This document shows positions 43,260 to 52,994 of a stretch of 64,000 bases of DNA, one piece after another (the stretch's first letter is position 1; each line of letters begins with the position of its first letter). Both the position numbers and the translations under genes were made by a program. This DNA is from Acerihabitans sp047324305 (lineage in GTDB: Bacteria > Pseudomonadota > Gammaproteobacteria > Enterobacterales > Enterobacteriaceae), in NCBI RefSeq assembly GCF_047324305.1, contig NZ_CP178740.1, forward strand, positions 1,612,001 through 1,676,000. Reading direction: 5' to 3'. A model generated the notes under the pieces. It was not told where the DNA came from. It did no database searches and worked only from the letters and a program-made list of their open reading frames with translations.

Positions 43260-44483
43260 CTAACGCGCCTGGCCGGACGCGTGGTTGCGCAGCACCCGCC
43301 GCCTGAGCGACAGCGTCATCAACAGTGCCAGCAGCACCAGCAGGGCGGCTGAAAGATAAATCGACGAAACGCCTGCATGGGCCATCAACACGCCCGCCAG
43401 CGGTCCGACGATACCCAGCGATAAATCCATAAACGCGGTAAAGGTGGCCAGCGCGCTGCCCTGGTTCTGCGGCGGCACTTCCTTCATCGCCACCACCCCC
43501 AGCGCAGGGAAAACCAACGAGAAACCGGCGCCCGTCAGGAACGCGCCCACCTCCGCCATCCAGGGCGAGCCTGAGAGCCACACCAGCAGCAGGCCGGCGG
43601 CTTCCACGCTAAAACAGGCCATGGAAACCCGTAATCCGCCATAGCGGTTAATACTGTTGGGAAAAAATAGCCGGGTGCCGACAAACGCAACGCTGAACAG
43701 CGTCAGGGCGAAAGCGGCGCCGTCCCAGCCTTTATCGCCATAAAACAGGGTAATGAAGGTGGCGATCACGCCAAACCCGCAGGACGCGAACGCCAGCACC
43801 AGCCCGTAACGCCAGATAAGCCCCACCACCGCGCTAAAGGGAATCTGCTTACCGGTGGCGGTCTTCACCGGCGGTTTGCGCACCGCCGCCATAATCGCCA
43901 TGGCGCAAACCACAATGATCGCCGCCGCCATTAATCCCAAGCCGCCCAGATAGTACAACCATACCCCCAGCGGCGCGCCTACGGCCAGGGCGCCGTAGCT
44001 TGCCACGCCGTTCCAGGAGATCACCCGGCCGATATGCAGAGAGCCGACCGCGCCCACCCCCCACAGGGTGGCGCCGGTGCCGACAAAACTTTGCCCGATG
44101 CCCAGTATCACCCGTCCGGCGCATAACAGGATTAACGCCGCGACCGGCAGGGCGTCGCCCAGCAATGACAACAGGTAAAATACCCCGCTCAGCAGGCAGC
44201 CGAACAAGCCCAGCACCACGATGCGCTTCGGCCCGACCCGGTCGGCATAACGCCCGGCCCAGGGACGGCTCAGAAGGGTAGCGAGATATTGCAGGCTGAT
44301 CACCAGGCCGGCCCAAAACGCACTGTAGCCCATATGGTTATGCACATAACCGGGCAATACCGCCAGCGGCAGGCCAATGGATAAATAATTCACGAAGTTG
44401 AAGACAACGATGGAGAGAATATTCAGATTAAGACGCCATCCGCTGGCGGCCTGCTGAGGTGAAGAACCAGGCATCGACATCAT
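43260..44483 (-). CDS. yhhS: YhhS, MFS transporter
   Basis: Twelve-span major facilitator; E. coli YhhS has been linked to arabinose and glyphosate efflux, substrate uncertain. Matches: LSIGLPLAVLPGYVHNHMGY, GLVISLQYLATLLSRPWAGR and GTGATLWGVGAVGSLHIGRV. ATGs at 44483, 44480 and 44474 are possible; 44483 gives 407 residues (E. coli 405). None has a strong ribosome-binding site. Confidence 0.92.
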   Translation of the reverse strand: MMSMPGSSPQQAASGWRLNLNILSIVVFNFVNYLSIGLPLAVLPGYVHNHMGYSAFWAGLVISLQYLATLLSRPWAGRYADRVGPKRIVVLGLFGCLLSGVFYLLSLLGDALPVAALILLCAGRVILGIGQSFVGTGATLWGVGAVGSLHIGRVISWNGVASYGALAVGAPLGVWLYYLGGLGLMAAAIIVVCAMAIMAAVRKPPVKTATGKQIPFSAVVGLIWRYGLVLAFASCGFGVIATFITLFYGDKGWDGAAFALTLFSVAFVGTRLFFPNSINRYGGLRVSMACFSVEAAGLLLVWLSGSPWMAEVGAFLTGAGFSLVFPALGVVAMKEVPPQNQGSALATFTAFMDLSLGIVGPLAGVLMAHAGVSSIYLSAALLVLLALLMTLSLRRRVLRNHASGQAR

Positions 44484-44883
44484 ACTCACGGCAAAGGGCG
44501 GCTGTACCGGGACCCGCCCGGTGAACAAATAATTAACAAGTATAACGAAATGTCCCCGGGCGATCATGGTGGCGATGCCTAAATTTCCAGACATTTGCCC
44601 AAAAAAGCATCTTTTGCCGACCGGGCGATACCTGAAAATCCGCGCCCTCCCGCCTTGGGCATTTACCCCAACGACCGCCGGTTTATTTCACGACCTGCAC
44701 AAAACGGCTGCATCCAGGTAGCAAAAGCAGCGAACTTTCGCCTTTCGCCGAGAAAAAAGATTGCATTAAAGAAACAGTAACCATTATAAAGATAGGGCTA
44801 TTATTTTGGCGGCACGCCCGTACCGGCACGGGCAAAATACCTATCACGCTGCGCCGTGGGGCCTACCGCGGCAGGAAAGACGT
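44484..44883. other. intergenic region upstream of the aegA-like gene (400 bp)
   Basis: Divergent gap between yhhS and the AegA-like gene. Short open frames are present but lack ribosome-binding sites and family similarity. Promoters for both genes must lie here. No strong repeat or operator was seen. Confidence 0.55.
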
Positions 44884-46896
44884 ATGAACCGATTTATCGT
44901 GGCAGAGTCAGAAACCTGTATCGGCTGCCGCAGTTGCGAAGTGGCCTGTGTTGTTGCCCATCATGGCGGCCAGTTCCCCAGCAAACGCGAATACTTTACG
45001 CCGCGGCTTAGGGTCATCAAGGGCACAAAAGCCAGTATCGCGGTTTCCTGCCATCATTGCGAAGACGCCCCCTGCGCCAGCGCCTGTCCCAACGACGCCA
45101 TAGTGCGCAGCCATGATTCCATCCAGGTATTGCAGGAAAAATGCATCGGCTGCAAAAGCTGCGTTATCGCCTGCCCGTTCGGCATGATGACGGTGGTGAC
45201 CGAGACCGTACAGCCCGCCAGCCAGCGTCTGGCCGAGGCCTATGAAAGAACCGAGGCGCAAAAATGCGATTTGTGCGCGGCGGAAAATTACACGCCCGCC
45301 TGTGTCGGCGCCTGCCCGACACAGGCACTGACATTGGTGGATGAGCAGGAGATCGCCGTGCGTCAGCAGCAAAAGCGCTTCGCCGCCGCGTTAAAAGATC
45401 CCGCCAGCTACCTGCTGGCCGGCGCACGCCCGGTCAGCTCGCCGCCCGCAAGCCAGGCGCGCAGCCGGCATCCCAGGGTTAACCTGCTTGATATGCCGCG
45501 CACGCCCAGGCTGGAAGCGGCCAAAATCCCGCTTGAACAGCGCAAAACCAGTTTCGCCGAAATCTACCAGCCGTTTAACGAAACGCAGATTGGCGAACAG
45601 TCCGAGCGCTGCCTTAACTGCGGCGAACGCACCATTTGCCAGTGGACCTGCCCGCTGCATAACGCGATTCCACAGTGGATTAAGCTGGCCCATCAGGGAC
45701 GGATCCTGGAAGCGGCCGAACTGAGCCACAAAACCAGCAGCCTGCCTGAAGTCTGCGGCCGCGTCTGTCCACAGGATCGCCTGTGCGAGCAGTCCTGTAC
45801 CTTAAACGACCGCCAGGGAGCGGTGACCATCGGCCATATCGAGCGTTATATTACCGAAACGGCGTTCACTATGGGCTGGCGGCCGGATATGTCGCAGGTG
45901 ATACCCAGCGGCAAACGGGTGGCGGTCATCGGCGCCGGACCGGCCGGCCTTGGCTGCGCCGATATCCTGGTACGCAACGGCATTACGCCGGTGGTATTCG
46001 ACCGGTACCCGGAAATCGGCGGGCTGCTGACGTTCGGCATCCCGGCCTTTAAGCTGGAAAAAAGCGTTATGAGCCGCCGGCGCGAGATTTTCAGCGCCAT
46101 GGGCGTCGAATTCCGGCTCAATACGGAAATTGGCCGGGATATCACCATGGAGCAACTGTTAAGCGAGTTCGATGCGCTGTTCCTGGGCGTCGGCACGTAT
46201 CAGTCGATGCGTTCCGGGCTTGACAACGAGCAGGCCGAAGGCGTGCTCGACGCCCTGCCTTTCCTGATCGCCAATACCCGCCACCTGATGGGATATCCCG
46301 ATACCGACGAGCATACCTATATCAGCCTGGAGGGTAAAACCGTGCTGGTGCTGGGCGGCGGCGATACCGCCATGGACTGCGTGCGAACGTCGCTGCGCCA
46401 CGACGCGCGCCAGGTGATCTGCGCCTATCGCCGGGATGAAAAAAATATGCCCGGCTCTAAGCGCGAGGTAAAAAACGCCCGTGAGGAAGGGGCGGAATTT
46501 ATGTTCAACCAGCAGCCGCTGCGCATTGAAGTCGACGGGGCGGGCCGGGTTACCGGCGTCACCATGATAACCACCGCCATGGGCGAACCGGATGAAAACG
46601 GCCGGCGCCAGGCGGTGCCGGTGGCCGGCTCCGAGCATTTGATCGCCGCCGACGCGGTGATTATGGCGTTTGGGTTCAAGCCGCACCGCATGAACTGGCT
46701 GGCGGATCATAACGTGGTGCTGGATAAGCAGGGACGGGTCGTGGCGCCCACGGTCTCCGGCTATCCCTACCAGACCAGCAATGCCAAGATTTTTGCCGGC
46801 GGCGACATCGTGCGCGGCGCCGATCTGATCGTGACCGCCATCGCCGAAGGGCGCAAGGCCGCCGAAAGCATCAGCTGTTATTTGCATGTGCGCTAA
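44884..46896 (+). CDS. aegA: AegA-like iron-sulfur oxidoreductase
   Basis: Fusion of a four-cluster ferredoxin domain to a glutamate-synthase small-subunit-like NAD(P)H/FAD module. Residues 1-165 carry CIGCRSCEVAC, CHHCEDAPCASACP, CIGCKSCVIACPFG and CDLCAAENYTPACVGACP. A further Cys-rich linker follows (CLNCGERTICQWTCP, CGRVCPQDRLCEQSC). FAD site VAVIGAGPAGLG lies near 346 and the NAD(P)H site VLVLGGGDTAMDC near 487. 670 residues against 659 in E. coli AegA. E. coli AegA has been tied to anaerobic urate use with formate dehydrogenase H. AGGAAAG precedes the ATG. Confidence 0.88.
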   Translation: MNRFIVAESETCIGCRSCEVACVVAHHGGQFPSKREYFTPRLRVIKGTKASIAVSCHHCEDAPCASACPNDAIVRSHDSIQVLQEKCIGCKSCVIACPFGMMTVVTETVQPASQRLAEAYERTEAQKCDLCAAENYTPACVGACPTQALTLVDEQEIAVRQQQKRFAAALKDPASYLLAGARPVSSPPASQARSRHPRVNLLDMPRTPRLEAAKIPLEQRKTSFAEIYQPFNETQIGEQSERCLNCGERTICQWTCPLHNAIPQWIKLAHQGRILEAAELSHKTSSLPEVCGRVCPQDRLCEQSCTLNDRQGAVTIGHIERYITETAFTMGWRPDMSQVIPSGKRVAVIGAGPAGLGCADILVRNGITPVVFDRYPEIGGLLTFGIPAFKLEKSVMSRRREIFSAMGVEFRLNTEIGRDITMEQLLSEFDALFLGVGTYQSMRSGLDNEQAEGVLDALPFLIANTRHLMGYPDTDEHTYISLEGKTVLVLGGGDTAMDCVRTSLRHDARQVICAYRRDEKNMPGSKREVKNAREEGAEFMFNQQPLRIEVDGAGRVTGVTMITTAMGEPDENGRRQAVPVAGSEHLIAADAVIMAFGFKPHRMNWLADHNVVLDKQGRVVAPTVSGYPYQTSNAKIFAGGDIVRGADLIVTAIAEGRKAAESISCYLHVR

Positions 46897-46914
46897 GGGC
46901 GGCGGGAGCGAACG

Positions 46915-47442
46915 ATGAACCAGTTTATTATCGCCGACAGCAGCCAGTGCATCGGCTGCCGCACCTGCGAGATCGCCTGCGCCACGGCGCACGGCGGTGA
47001 ACGCGGCATCAGTCCGCAGAATTTTGCGCCGCGCCTCAAGGTGGTCAAAACCTCCCGCATCACCACGCCGGTGCTTTGCCGCCAGTGCGAAAATGCCCCT
47101 TGCGCCAACGCCTGCCCCACCGGCGCCATTCGTTATCTCGACAATAGCGTCCAGGTGCTGCAGTCGTTATGCGTCGGCTGCAAATCCTGCGCGCTGGCCT
47201 GCCCCTACGGCATGATTTCCGTTAGCGCCGTCTCCGTGGCCGCGACCGCGACCCGGCCGGCGTCGTATCGGGCCACGGCGCACAAATGCGATATCTGCAG
47301 CGGGCGCGCGCGGGGACCTGCCTGTGTCGAAGCCTGTCCCACCGGCGCGCTGGAACTGATGCGCGCGGACGAATTGGCACGCCGGCTGCGGCAAAGGCAG
47401 CGGGATGCGGCCAACGGCGCGCTGCCCGGCCTCGGTGGATAA
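46915..47442 (+). CDS. HydN-like 4Fe-4S ferredoxin
   Basis: Electron-transfer ferredoxin resembling HydN and the AegA N-domain. 175 residues with four cysteine motifs: CIGCRTCEIACATAH, CRQCENAPCANACPTG, CVGCKSCALACPYG and CDICSGRARGPACVEACPTG. Eighteen bases downstream of the AegA-like gene, so probably one operon. In E. coli HydN works with formate dehydrogenase H; no such enzyme is encoded in the window. The C-terminus is Arg-rich then Gly-rich. Confidence 0.88.
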   Translation: MNQFIIADSSQCIGCRTCEIACATAHGGERGISPQNFAPRLKVVKTSRITTPVLCRQCENAPCANACPTGAIRYLDNSVQVLQSLCVGCKSCALACPYGMISVSAVSVAATATRPASYRATAHKCDICSGRARGPACVEACPTGALELMRADELARRLRQRQRDAANGALPGLGG

Positions 47443-47515
47443 TATCGCGGCCGCGGCCGGGTTGAACTGATGCCCGCGCCATGGCGGCAAACCGCCTTTT
47501 ATCGCCAGTGCCCCG

Positions 47516-47533
47516 CTGACATTAAACTGTCAT
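47516..47533 (+). promoter_or_regulatory. Pho box upstream of the acid phosphatase gene
   Basis: CTGACAT-TAAA-CTGTCAT matches the PhoB box (two CTGTCAT separated by four bases) with one mismatch. It ends ten bases before a possible -10 (TAGTTT) and 70 bases before the start codon, the right geometry for a PhoB-activated promoter. Confidence 0.7.
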
Positions 47534-47603
47534 AAATCCGGCCTAGTTTTATTTCGTGATGTTAATTGCTTTTCCCCCGCGAAATAAAACAGAAGGATTC
47601 GCC

Positions 47604-48887
47604 ATGCGCTCTCTCACTTCCCTGGTTATCGCCTCCACGGCGATATTATTTATCGGCCCGGCCCTGGCGCAGTCCACGACCCTGGATCCGCGCCGCACCG
47701 TCGCCATCGTCGACGCCACCACGCCGGCCAGCCAGGATCCGCAATTTGTCGCCCTTGAGCAGCGTATCCAGCAGGACTTGCGCCAGGCCCTGCAAGGCGG
47801 CGCCGCCACGCTGGCCCGGTCCCAATTGGACAAAGCCAAACAAACGCCAAAACAAGCGGATAAGCAGTGGCTGGCCGCCAGCGGTTATGATTTTGCCGTC
47901 AAGCAGAACCAGCAGGCCGACATCGCGCTGCTGGAGGAATTCACGCGGTTATCGCCGGCGGTACAGGCGCAAAGCCTGGCCACGGTCACCCAGATTAACC
48001 GCGACGCCACCCAGGGACAGCGCCGGCAGGCGCTGGTGGACGCCGAAGGGCAGAATTACCTGTTTTTCCTCGCCGACGCGTTGGGCCCACGGCTGGGCAA
48101 AGCCTTTCTCGACGCCTATGAAAAAGGCGAAATCGCCAAGGCCGCCGCATTAATCAAAAACTCGGAAATCAGTACCTCGGCCGCCAAGGATCATTTTAAT
48201 TATGACCGGCCCTTTTTACGTCCGGCCAATCAAATCCATCTGGTGCCGGACGACAGCGTGGTAAAAGACGGCCATCCTTATACCGCCACCGCCGGCGCTT
48301 TTCCCAGCGGCCATACCAATACCGGTTATACCGATGCCCTGCTGCTGGCGGAGATGCTGCCCGAGCGGTTTGTGCCGCTTCTCGATCGCGGCGCCCGCTA
48401 CGGCTATTCCCGTATCGTGCTGGGCGTACATTATCCATTGGATATCATTGGTTCGCGGATGGTTGCCGAGCGCAACGTGGCGCATTTCCTGAATGACGCG
48501 CCATACCGCGCGCTGTTCGAGCAGGCCAAAAGCCAACTGCGCGGCGCGCTGGAAAAAGAATGCGGCATGGCGCTGGCGGCTTGCGCCCAAAGCGACGCCG
48601 GGAGCGACCCCTATCGCGATAGCGCCATGACGGCGTTTTATGGCTATACCATGACCTACGGCCTGCCGGCGCAGAAAACCGCCGCCAGGCCCGTCAGCGT
48701 GCCCGCGGGCGCGGAGGTGCTGCTGGAAGCGCCGCTGCCTGGCCTTTCTGGCGCGCAGCGCCGCGCGTTGCTGGTAAAAACCGCCCTGGCGGACGGCTAC
48801 CCCCTGTCCGGGGGCAACGGCGAGCAGAATTTTTGGCAACGCCTTGATTTACATGACGCGGCGATCGGCACAGCGGCCCGTCGATAA
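47604..48887 (+). CDS. class A non-specific acid phosphatase (PAP2 superfamily)
   Basis: Periplasmic vanadate-sensitive phosphomonoesterase type. Signal peptide 1-23 (SLVIASTAILFIGPALAQ). The complete three-part signature is present: K195-x6-RP (202-203), PSGHT at 234-238, and S269-R-x5-H276-x3-D280. At 427 residues it is longer than PhoN/PhoC (~250), with extra sequence on both sides of the core. AGAAGGA precedes the ATG at 47604; upstream in-frame ATGs are less likely. A Pho box lies upstream. Confidence 0.9.
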   Translation: MRSLTSLVIASTAILFIGPALAQSTTLDPRRTVAIVDATTPASQDPQFVALEQRIQQDLRQALQGGAATLARSQLDKAKQTPKQADKQWLAASGYDFAVKQNQQADIALLEEFTRLSPAVQAQSLATVTQINRDATQGQRRQALVDAEGQNYLFFLADALGPRLGKAFLDAYEKGEIAKAAALIKNSEISTSAAKDHFNYDRPFLRPANQIHLVPDDSVVKDGHPYTATAGAFPSGHTNTGYTDALLLAEMLPERFVPLLDRGARYGYSRIVLGVHYPLDIIGSRMVAERNVAHFLNDAPYRALFEQAKSQLRGALEKECGMALAACAQSDAGSDPYRDSAMTAFYGYTMTYGLPAQKTAARPVSVPAGAEVLLEAPLPGLSGAQRRALLVKTALADGYPLSGGNGEQNFWQRLDLHDAAIGTAARR

Positions 48888-49126
48888 AGGCCGGCGCGGC
48901 CTCCGCCCCATTGCGGCAATCCGGCGGCGGATCAAACCTGCGGAATAAAACGCCAAAAATGCCGCCATTGGCGCCAACCAGGCCGCTAAATTGACGAAAT
49001 GAACGATATATTCTGCCAGCCTGGTCATTTAACACTATACTCCTCGCGAATTTAGTCCTACCGGCATCATGGCATATTGACTGTCCAGGCTGTCGGGAGA
49101 GCGCTTATGGACCGAGGAACCGAGCA

Positions 49127-50629
49127 ATGCTATTAAGAAAAAAACGCATGAAACCCATGCGAATACAAGACATCACGATCATCGACGACGTGAAGCTCAA
49201 AAAGGCCATTACCGCGGCCGCGCTGGGCAACGCCATGGAATGGTTCGATTTTGGCGTATATGGTTTTGTCGCCTACGCGCTGGGACAGGTATTCTTTCCC
49301 GGCGCCAATGCCGGCGTGCAGATGATCGCGGCGCTGGCGACCTTTTCGGTGCCGTTTTTGGTCAGGCCCCTGGGCGGCCTGTTTTTTGGGGGGCTGGGCG
49401 ATAAGTTTGGACGGCAGAAAGTGCTGTCGGTAACCATCATTATTATGTCGGCCAGTACGTTTTGTATCGGTCTTATCCCTTCTTACGCCTCGATTGGCAT
49501 CTGGGCGCCGATCCTATTGCTGACGGCCAAACTGGCGCAGGGGTTCTCGGTAGGCGGCGAATATTCCGGCGCAGCCATCTTTGTCGCCGAATATTCTCCC
49601 GATAGGAAGCGTGGCTTCCTCGGCAGTTGGCTTGATTTCGGCTCCATTGCCGGCTTCGTGTTGGGGGCGGGTTGCGTGGTGTTTATTTCCAGCATGGTGG
49701 GAGAAGACAATTTTATCAGCTGGGGCTGGCGGATTCCGTTTTACCTGGCCGCGCCACTGGGGCTTATCGGCATCTATCTGCGTAATGCCCTGGAGGAGAC
49801 GCCCACCTTTCAGCAGCATATCGATAGCATCGATAAAGACGCCAAAACCACCCTCCAGGCGCCGCCCAAGGTGTCCTTTCGCGAGATAGCCACCACCCAA
49901 TGGAAAAGCCTGCTGAGCTGCGTAGGCCTGGTTATTGCCACGAATGTCACCTATTACATGCTGCTGACCTATATGCCGAGCTATCTGTCCCATAGCCTGC
50001 ATTATTCGGAAAACCGCGGCGTACTGATTATTATCGCCATTATGGTGGGCATGCTGTTTGTGCAACCCCTTATCGGCCTGATGAGCGATAGGTATGGACG
50101 CAAACCTTTTGTGATTGGCGGCAGCATCGGGTTGTTTATTTGCGCTATTCCCTGCTTTATCATGATCAACAGCGGGATTATCGGGCTAATTTTCCTGGGA
50201 CTCTTGATCCTGGCGGTATTGCTGAACGCGTTTACCGGCGTGATGGCCTCTACCTTGCCGGCCATGTTCCCGACGCATATCCGCTATAGCGCGCTGGCCA
50301 TTTCGTTCAATATCTCGATTCTGGTGGCGGGCCTGACGCCTACGCTTATCGCCTGGATTGTCGAGGAGACGCGGAATCTGTATATGCCCGCCTATTACCT
50401 GATGCTGGTCGCCGTTATCGGCCTGCTGACGGGGCTGTATATGAAAGAAACCGCCAACCTGCCCCTGAAGGGCGCCGCGCCGGCGGCCTCGGACAAAACG
50501 GAAGCCAAGGAACTGTTGCAAGAACAATACGATAATATCGAGCAACGTATCGAGGATATCGATAGTCAAATCAAGGAGCTGGAAATCAAACGGCAGGCGC
50601 TGGCGGTTCAGCACCCCCAAATTGATTAG
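49127..50629 (+). CDS. proP: ProP, osmosensory proline/betaine transporter
   Basis: Proton-coupled MFS transporter for proline, glycine betaine and ectoine that senses osmolality. 500 residues as in E. coli. Signatures: GNAMEWFDFGVYGFVAYALG, GEYSGAAIFVAEYSPDRKRG (in part) and TLPAMFPTHIRYSALAISFN. The C-terminal antiparallel coiled coil involved in osmosensing is retained (about 465-495, EQRIEDIDSQIKELEIK). AGGAA lies eight bases before the ATG. Confidence 0.97.
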   Translation: MLLRKKRMKPMRIQDITIIDDVKLKKAITAAALGNAMEWFDFGVYGFVAYALGQVFFPGANAGVQMIAALATFSVPFLVRPLGGLFFGGLGDKFGRQKVLSVTIIIMSASTFCIGLIPSYASIGIWAPILLLTAKLAQGFSVGGEYSGAAIFVAEYSPDRKRGFLGSWLDFGSIAGFVLGAGCVVFISSMVGEDNFISWGWRIPFYLAAPLGLIGIYLRNALEETPTFQQHIDSIDKDAKTTLQAPPKVSFREIATTQWKSLLSCVGLVIATNVTYYMLLTYMPSYLSHSLHYSENRGVLIIIAIMVGMLFVQPLIGLMSDRYGRKPFVIGGSIGLFICAIPCFIMINSGIIGLIFLGLLILAVLLNAFTGVMASTLPAMFPTHIRYSALAISFNISILVAGLTPTLIAWIVEETRNLYMPAYYLMLVAVIGLLTGLYMKETANLPLKGAAPAASDKTEAKELLQEQYDNIEQRIEDIDSQIKELEIKRQALAVQHPQID

Positions 50630-50725
50630 CGATGCCCCCGGGGCGCACCTCACCCGGCACTGGCGGATTACGGCTTAAGACGGGTAAACTGCGGGCAGTG
50701 ATATCCCATTCCCCGGAGGAATAGC

Positions 50726-51655
50726 GTGGATCGATTAGCGGCGATGGAAGCTTTGGTCTATGTCGTGGAAACCGGCTCTTTTTCCGCCGCCGCCCGCCGG
50801 CTTGCCATCGGCCAGCCGGCGGTATCCAAGACCATCGCGCAACTGGAGGAGCGGCTCGGCGTCAGGCTGCTGTTGCGCTCGACCCGCGGCCTGACCCCCA
50901 CCGCGGCGGGCGAAGAGTATTACCAGCGCGCCAAACGGGCCATCGACGACATCAATGACGCCGATGCGTCGGCGCGCGGCGCGGGCCATGGTTTGACCGG
51001 CCGGTTGCGGATCTGCGCGCCGGTGACCTTTGCCCGGATGAATGTCTTGCCGCACCTCGGTCTTTTTTTGTCCCGTCATCCCGAACTGCACGTCGACGTC
51101 GTGCTTGATGACCGCAATATCGACCTGATTGCCGAGGGGATCGACGTGGCGCTGCGCCTGGGCGCGCTCAGCGACTCCAGCCTGATTGCGCGCAAGCTCA
51201 GCTCGGCGCCGCTGCAGATTGTCGGCACGCCGGCGTATTTTGCCCGCTGCGGCATGCCCCTGAAACCGGAGGATCTCCTCGGCCACCAGGCGGTGGTCTA
51301 CACCCAAAGCCGGGGCGGCGGCGCGCGATGGGTTTTTACCCGTGGCGAAGAGACGCGCACCATTAATGCCCAGGGACGGATACAGGTCTCGGCCGCAGAG
51401 GGTATTCGCACCCTGGTGCGTTCGGGCGTTGGCCTGGCCATGGCATCGCTTTGGATGTTCGCCCCGGAGCAGGCGCGCGGCGAAGTGATTACGGTGCTCG
51501 ACGACTGGCACCTGCCGATGATGGATTTGTGGGCGGTATTTCCCACCGGCCGTCTGGCCAGCGCCAAGGCGCGCGCATTCGTCGAGTATTTTGCCGCTAT
51601 CCTCGGGCCGGGCCCCGCCGCCGCGCTGAACGCCACCTATTCCCCAGCGGAATAA
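50726..51655 (+). CDS. LysR-family regulator
   Basis: LysR-type regulator of the CrgA-like subgroup. N-terminal wHTH: AALVYVVETGSFSAAARRLA-like stretch, then GQPAVSKTIAQLEERLGVRL. The effector domain has LTGRLRICAPVTFARMNVLP. 309 residues. The GTG start at 50726 follows GGAGGA. It lies 97 bases after proP and 103 before an MFS gene transcribed the same way; the target is not evident. Confidence 0.88.
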   Translation: MDRLAAMEALVYVVETGSFSAAARRLAIGQPAVSKTIAQLEERLGVRLLLRSTRGLTPTAAGEEYYQRAKRAIDDINDADASARGAGHGLTGRLRICAPVTFARMNVLPHLGLFLSRHPELHVDVVLDDRNIDLIAEGIDVALRLGALSDSSLIARKLSSAPLQIVGTPAYFARCGMPLKPEDLLGHQAVVYTQSRGGGARWVFTRGEETRTINAQGRIQVSAAEGIRTLVRSGVGLAMASLWMFAPEQARGEVITVLDDWHLPMMDLWAVFPTGRLASAKARAFVEYFAAILGPGPAAALNATYSPAE

Positions 51656-51758
51656 AAGCTATCGATTTCCACGGTCTACCGGCGCACTCCGCCGACCGGT
51701 AGTCTTAACGTCAACGGTCGTCGCGGTGGCGACGGCATTTCACTTGACGGAAAAAATC

Positions 51759-52955
51759 ATGTCTATTGTAACCAATGCCTCCCAGAGGCAAACCGGCGTC
51801 ATCAGCCAACTGTTGATTTTCGCCATGGCGGCGGCCAGCGGCATCGCCGTGGCGAATATTTATTACAACCAGCCGATGATGGTGGTGATCGCGGCGAGTT
51901 TTCCCGGTCAGTCTGCCCCCGGCCTTATACCGACCATCACCCAGCTGGGCTACGCGGCCGGGCTGCTGCTGCTGGTGCCGCTGGGCGATTTGTTTGAACG
52001 GCGCCGGCTGATTGTGCTGCAGTTCCTGATGCTGGCGCTAGCCTCGCTGCTGGCGGCGTTCGCGCCTACGGGCTGGACGCTGCTGGGCGCGTCGCTATTG
52101 CTGGGCATTGGCGCCACGGCGGCACAGCAGATCGTGCCGGTGGCGGCGACCCTGGCCTCTCCCGCCCGGCGCGGCGCGGTGGTGGGCAGCGTGATGAGCG
52201 GGTTGTTAAGCGGTATCCTGCTGAGCCGCACCCTGGCCGGCCTGGTGGCCGAATATGCCGGCTGGCGCGCCATGTTCCTGCTGGGCGTGCCGCTGGCGCT
52301 GCTCGGCGCGCTGCTGATGTACCGCATGCTGCCTAAAACGACCGCGACGGCGCGCGCCGCCCTGAGCTATCCGGCGCTGATGGCTTCCCTGATCCACTTA
52401 TGGCGCGAAGAGCCGCGCCTGCGCCAGGCGGCCCTGACCCAGGCCGCGCTGTTTGCCTCTTTTAGCGCCTTCTGGACTATCCTGGCTATTTATCTGGATC
52501 ATTCGGCCTACCATCTGGGATCCGGTATTGCCGGATTGTTCGGGGTCGTGGGCGCGGTGGGCGTATTTGCCGCTCCGGCCGCCGGCAGGATGGCCGATCG
52601 CCTCGGCGGACGCCCCGTGATTATCATGGGCGCCGCGCTGACGCTGATTGCCTGGCTGGTATTTATGGGCTGGACGTCGCTTACCGGCCTGACGGTCGGC
52701 GTGATTTTGCTCGACCTCGGCGTACAGAGCGCACTGGTCGCCAACCAGCATGTCATCTACGGTCTGCGGGAAGAAGCCAAGGGACGGGTAAACACCCTGT
52801 TTATGGGCGGTATGTTTCTCGGCGGCACCCTGGGCTCCATGGGCGCGATGATGGCCTGGGAACGGGCCGGCTGGCATGGCGTGGGCTATTTTGCCATCAC
52901 GCTGGCAATCCTGGCCGGCGTCTTTATGGTGGCTACGCCGCGGGGTGTAAAATAA
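51759..52955 (+). CDS. MFS transporter
   Basis: Twelve-span drug/metabolite MFS transporter, 398 residues. AVANIYYNQPMMVVIAASF, the A-motif-like PLGDLFERRRLIVLQF and GATAAQQIVPVAATLASP are family features. Substrate unknown; efflux is likely from the neighbouring TetR regulator. The ATG at 51759 has CGGA upstream. The downstream tetR promoter starts four bases after its stop. Confidence 0.88.
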   Translation: MSIVTNASQRQTGVISQLLIFAMAAASGIAVANIYYNQPMMVVIAASFPGQSAPGLIPTITQLGYAAGLLLLVPLGDLFERRRLIVLQFLMLALASLLAAFAPTGWTLLGASLLLGIGATAAQQIVPVAATLASPARRGAVVGSVMSGLLSGILLSRTLAGLVAEYAGWRAMFLLGVPLALLGALLMYRMLPKTTATARAALSYPALMASLIHLWREEPRLRQAALTQAALFASFSAFWTILAIYLDHSAYHLGSGIAGLFGVVGAVGVFAAPAAGRMADRLGGRPVIIMGAALTLIAWLVFMGWTSLTGLTVGVILLDLGVQSALVANQHVIYGLREEAKGRVNTLFMGGMFLGGTLGSMGAMMAWERAGWHGVGYFAITLAILAGVFMVATPRGVK

Positions 52956-52958
52956 CCC

Positions 52959-52988
52959 TTGTTTGGGAAACGACCATTTCCTTATAAT
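52959..52988 (+). promoter_or_regulatory. tetR promoter with embedded palindrome
   Basis: -35 TTGTTT at 52959-52964, 18-base spacer, perfect -10 TATAAT at 52983-52988, only six bases before the tetR ATG. A palindrome GGAAA-N6-TTTCC (52966-52981) fills the spacer, a typical place for TetR autorepression. Confidence 0.5.
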
Positions 52989-52994
52989 GGCACA

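Noticed and set aside
44595..44780. 61-codon forward frame upstream of the aegA-like gene
   Set aside because: It begins against the yhhS upstream region, with no good ribosome-binding site or similarity.
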